From assembly GCA_051294375.1 (NCBI GenBank), contig CM119268.1, forward strand, positions 17,947,562 to 18,011,561: a stretch of DNA of 64,000 bases, written 5' to 3'. The notes beneath the pieces are model-generated. The model was not told where the DNA came from. It saw only the letters and a list, made by a program, of their open reading frames with translations, and ran no database searches. Shown here piece by piece: positions 62,289 through 64,000 of the stretch. The stretch's first letter is position 1; each line of letters begins with the position of its first letter. Source of the stretch: Paraspadella gotoi (Eukaryota > Chaetognatha). A program made the translations under genes and the position numbers.

Positions 62289-63650
62289 GAGGAGAAAAGA
62301 GGGAGGAGGGAGGATAAGAGGGAGCGAAAGTCAAAATAAAAAGGGAAGTAGAAGAGAGAGAGAGAAGGTAAGAGAAACTGAAGAAGACGTGAGATGGGAG
62401 AAAAGATAAAGAGAAAGAAATTAGAAAGAGAGATGGAGTTTGTGTGAGGTAAGTTGGTGAGGAAAGAACAGAAAAATGGGGAGAGAAAGAACAGGAGAAT
62501 CGTGATAGGAGACGAGAGAAAGACATTGTGGAGTCGAAATATATGAGACTAGAGGATGAGCAGCGAAAACTGAAGACAAGTTATAAAGAATGAAAAAAAT
62601 AATTTTAAAATATCTTTAGATTGTTTAAGGTTCGCTAACAGCCGAATCGCGCGGGAAAAGATTGCGGCGGACATTCCCATTTGTAGCGATAGCATTTCAC
62701 TACACCTTGTGCTTTTAACGCGACCCTGAGATTAGGCTCCGTCTTTATATATACCGAGGAAAAACAATCAAGAAGAGTAGACAGGTAGAGTTATAAACGT
62801 GAAAAAAAAGAAGGAAGGGCAAAAAGGAAAGAATAAGAAGGAAGAGGAAAAGCAGGAGAGCGAAGGAAATAGAAAATTAATATTTGATGTCTTTTCGGTT
62901 TTGGCGACGAGAAAAGAAAAGGGGGAGAAAAATGGAAAATGAGGAAAGGGGAAAACGGGGAAAAATGGAAAATGAGGAAAGGGGAAAAGGGAAAAAAAAG
63001 GGAAAAATGGAAAATTAGAAAGAGGGGATAGAAAGGGGAAAAGATGGAAAATGCAGGAAAGGAGGAAAAGGATTAAAATGGAAAATTACACGGACACGCG
63101 GGAAAGAGGAAAAAAATGGAAAATGAGGAAACGGGAAAAGAGAGTAAAATGGAAAATGAGGAAAGGGGAAAAATGGAAAATTAAAATGAGGATAGGGGAA
63201 ATATGTGTAAGATGAGGAAATGGGGAGAAAAGGAGAAGGAAAAATGAGGTTAAGGTAAAAATGAGAAAATGGAAAATGAGGTAAGGGGAAAAGGGGAAAA
63301 AAATGAAAAATGAGAAAAAAGGGAAAAAGGGGGAAGGGGTAAAGATGGAAAATCGGAAAGGAAAAATGGAATAACATTGGGAAAAAAATTTTAAAATGAG
63401 GGAAGGGAAAGTGGGAAAAATGAAAAATGAGGAAAGGGGAAAAATGGAAAATGGGGAAAGGCGAAAAGGGAAATATGGAAAATGAGGAAAGGGGAAAAAT
63501 GGAAAAGGAAAAGGAAAAGGAAAAGGCATTAGGAAAAAAATTAAAAAAGGGAAAAAATAAAAATTGTTTAAAAAAAATAAAATGAAAGGAAAATGATAAA
63601 CAGATAAAGATTGAGAAAAAAGAAAACTGAGAAAAGAAAAAAAAGTGTGG
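62289..63650. repeat. 1.3-kb polypurine tract with A-rich minisatellite
   Basis: The plus strand is overwhelmingly purine at 62289-62530 and 62785-63650. At 62930-63540 it contains more than 20 imperfect units of GGAAAAATGGAAAATGAGGA-like sequence. Confidence 0.5.
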
Positions 63651-63719
63651 CGTCCTGTAGTGTTGAACTATACAAATTTGATTAAATCCTAATTAAAATG
63701 TTGTTAATGAATTAAGGAA

Positions 63720-64000
63720 TTAAGTGGCGCGAAACGCCGAGTTCATTGGCGAAGGAATCAGAGGCGTCCGAGATGGTTTTGCAGATGGCGGAAAGGGGGC
63801 GGGGGTGTTGGCGTCGTTTGCAACTGTGATGAAAGTGGCAACGGCGGAAACAAAATGCGTAAAGTGATGGCAAGGTTGTATGCGGCGGCGGCCGTCTAGG
63901 CCCGGCAGCGCAGTGGCAGCTGCTTCATACGCGAAGGTGACTGAAAGAAAACGTTTCCCTTTCAGATCGGAAGAAACTGATTTTCTGGCGACGACAATGA
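63720..64000. other. CpG- and GC-rich patch at the window end
   Basis: Composition rises sharply, with CGG repeats at 63880-63895. TTTCCCTTTCAG at 63954-63965 looks like a splice acceptor, and one frame stays open to the window end. Too short to call an exon. Confidence 0.5.

Overview
The window is eukaryotic nuclear DNA from an invertebrate animal. Evidence for this is an intron-containing animal-type SLC16 transporter gene with GT-AG introns of 59-353 bases, AT-rich spacers and an extreme load of microsatellites. I cannot name the phylum from sequence alone. The microsatellite density resembles some crustacean and other arthropod genomes, but that is a weak clue. The window is also a scaffold: it holds ten runs of N (seven of exactly 25, plus 10, 194 and 301), and several gaps are flanked by duplicated sequence.

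Only one protein-coding gene can be supported. Four coding exons at 1033-3020 on the plus strand join in frame to a 492-residue monocarboxylate-transporter-like protein (SLC16, major facilitator superfamily). A short upstream non-coding exon and a canonical poly(A) signal are also visible. Nearly all other long open frames are by-products of (GA)n, (GAAA)n, (GAC)n and similar repeats.

Layout. 1-3260: transporter gene. 3260-5990: polypurine/polypyrimidine tracts and a duplication across a gap. 6160-9380: a 3-kb field of degenerate (GAC)n, with a perfect X-box (RFX site) at 7376. 9600-18170: unique AT-rich DNA, GA/GAAA tracts and a CpG-rich patch at 11.6-12.3 kb. 18170-24560: a nested repeat complex made of a dispersed repeat, a 312-base inverted repeat, two 1.24-kb direct repeats and a GTCC-headed tandem array. 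24.6-34 kb: more microsatellites, a duplicated block around the 27.07-kb gap, and a pair of X-boxes at 29.8 kb. 32-43 kb: two pairs of highly indel-divergent duplicate blocks and several CpG-rich patches. 43-49 kb: GA, GAT and other minisatellites. 49.9-52.5 kb: a satellite array of about 33 units of roughly 70 bases. 53-64 kb: long strand-asymmetric pyrimidine or purine tracts, minisatellites and a CpG-rich end.

No CRISPR, operon, tRNA, rRNA or recognisable transposase or reverse transcriptase was found. The most notable non-coding signals are the repeat complex at 18-24.5 kb, the 70-base satellite, the RFX-type X-boxes, and signs that parts of the assembly are unpolished gap fill. The last point limits how far the repeat structures can be trusted.

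[Format note: the original answer gave no feature confidence values; the 0.5 on every feature is a placeholder required by the schema, not an estimate.]
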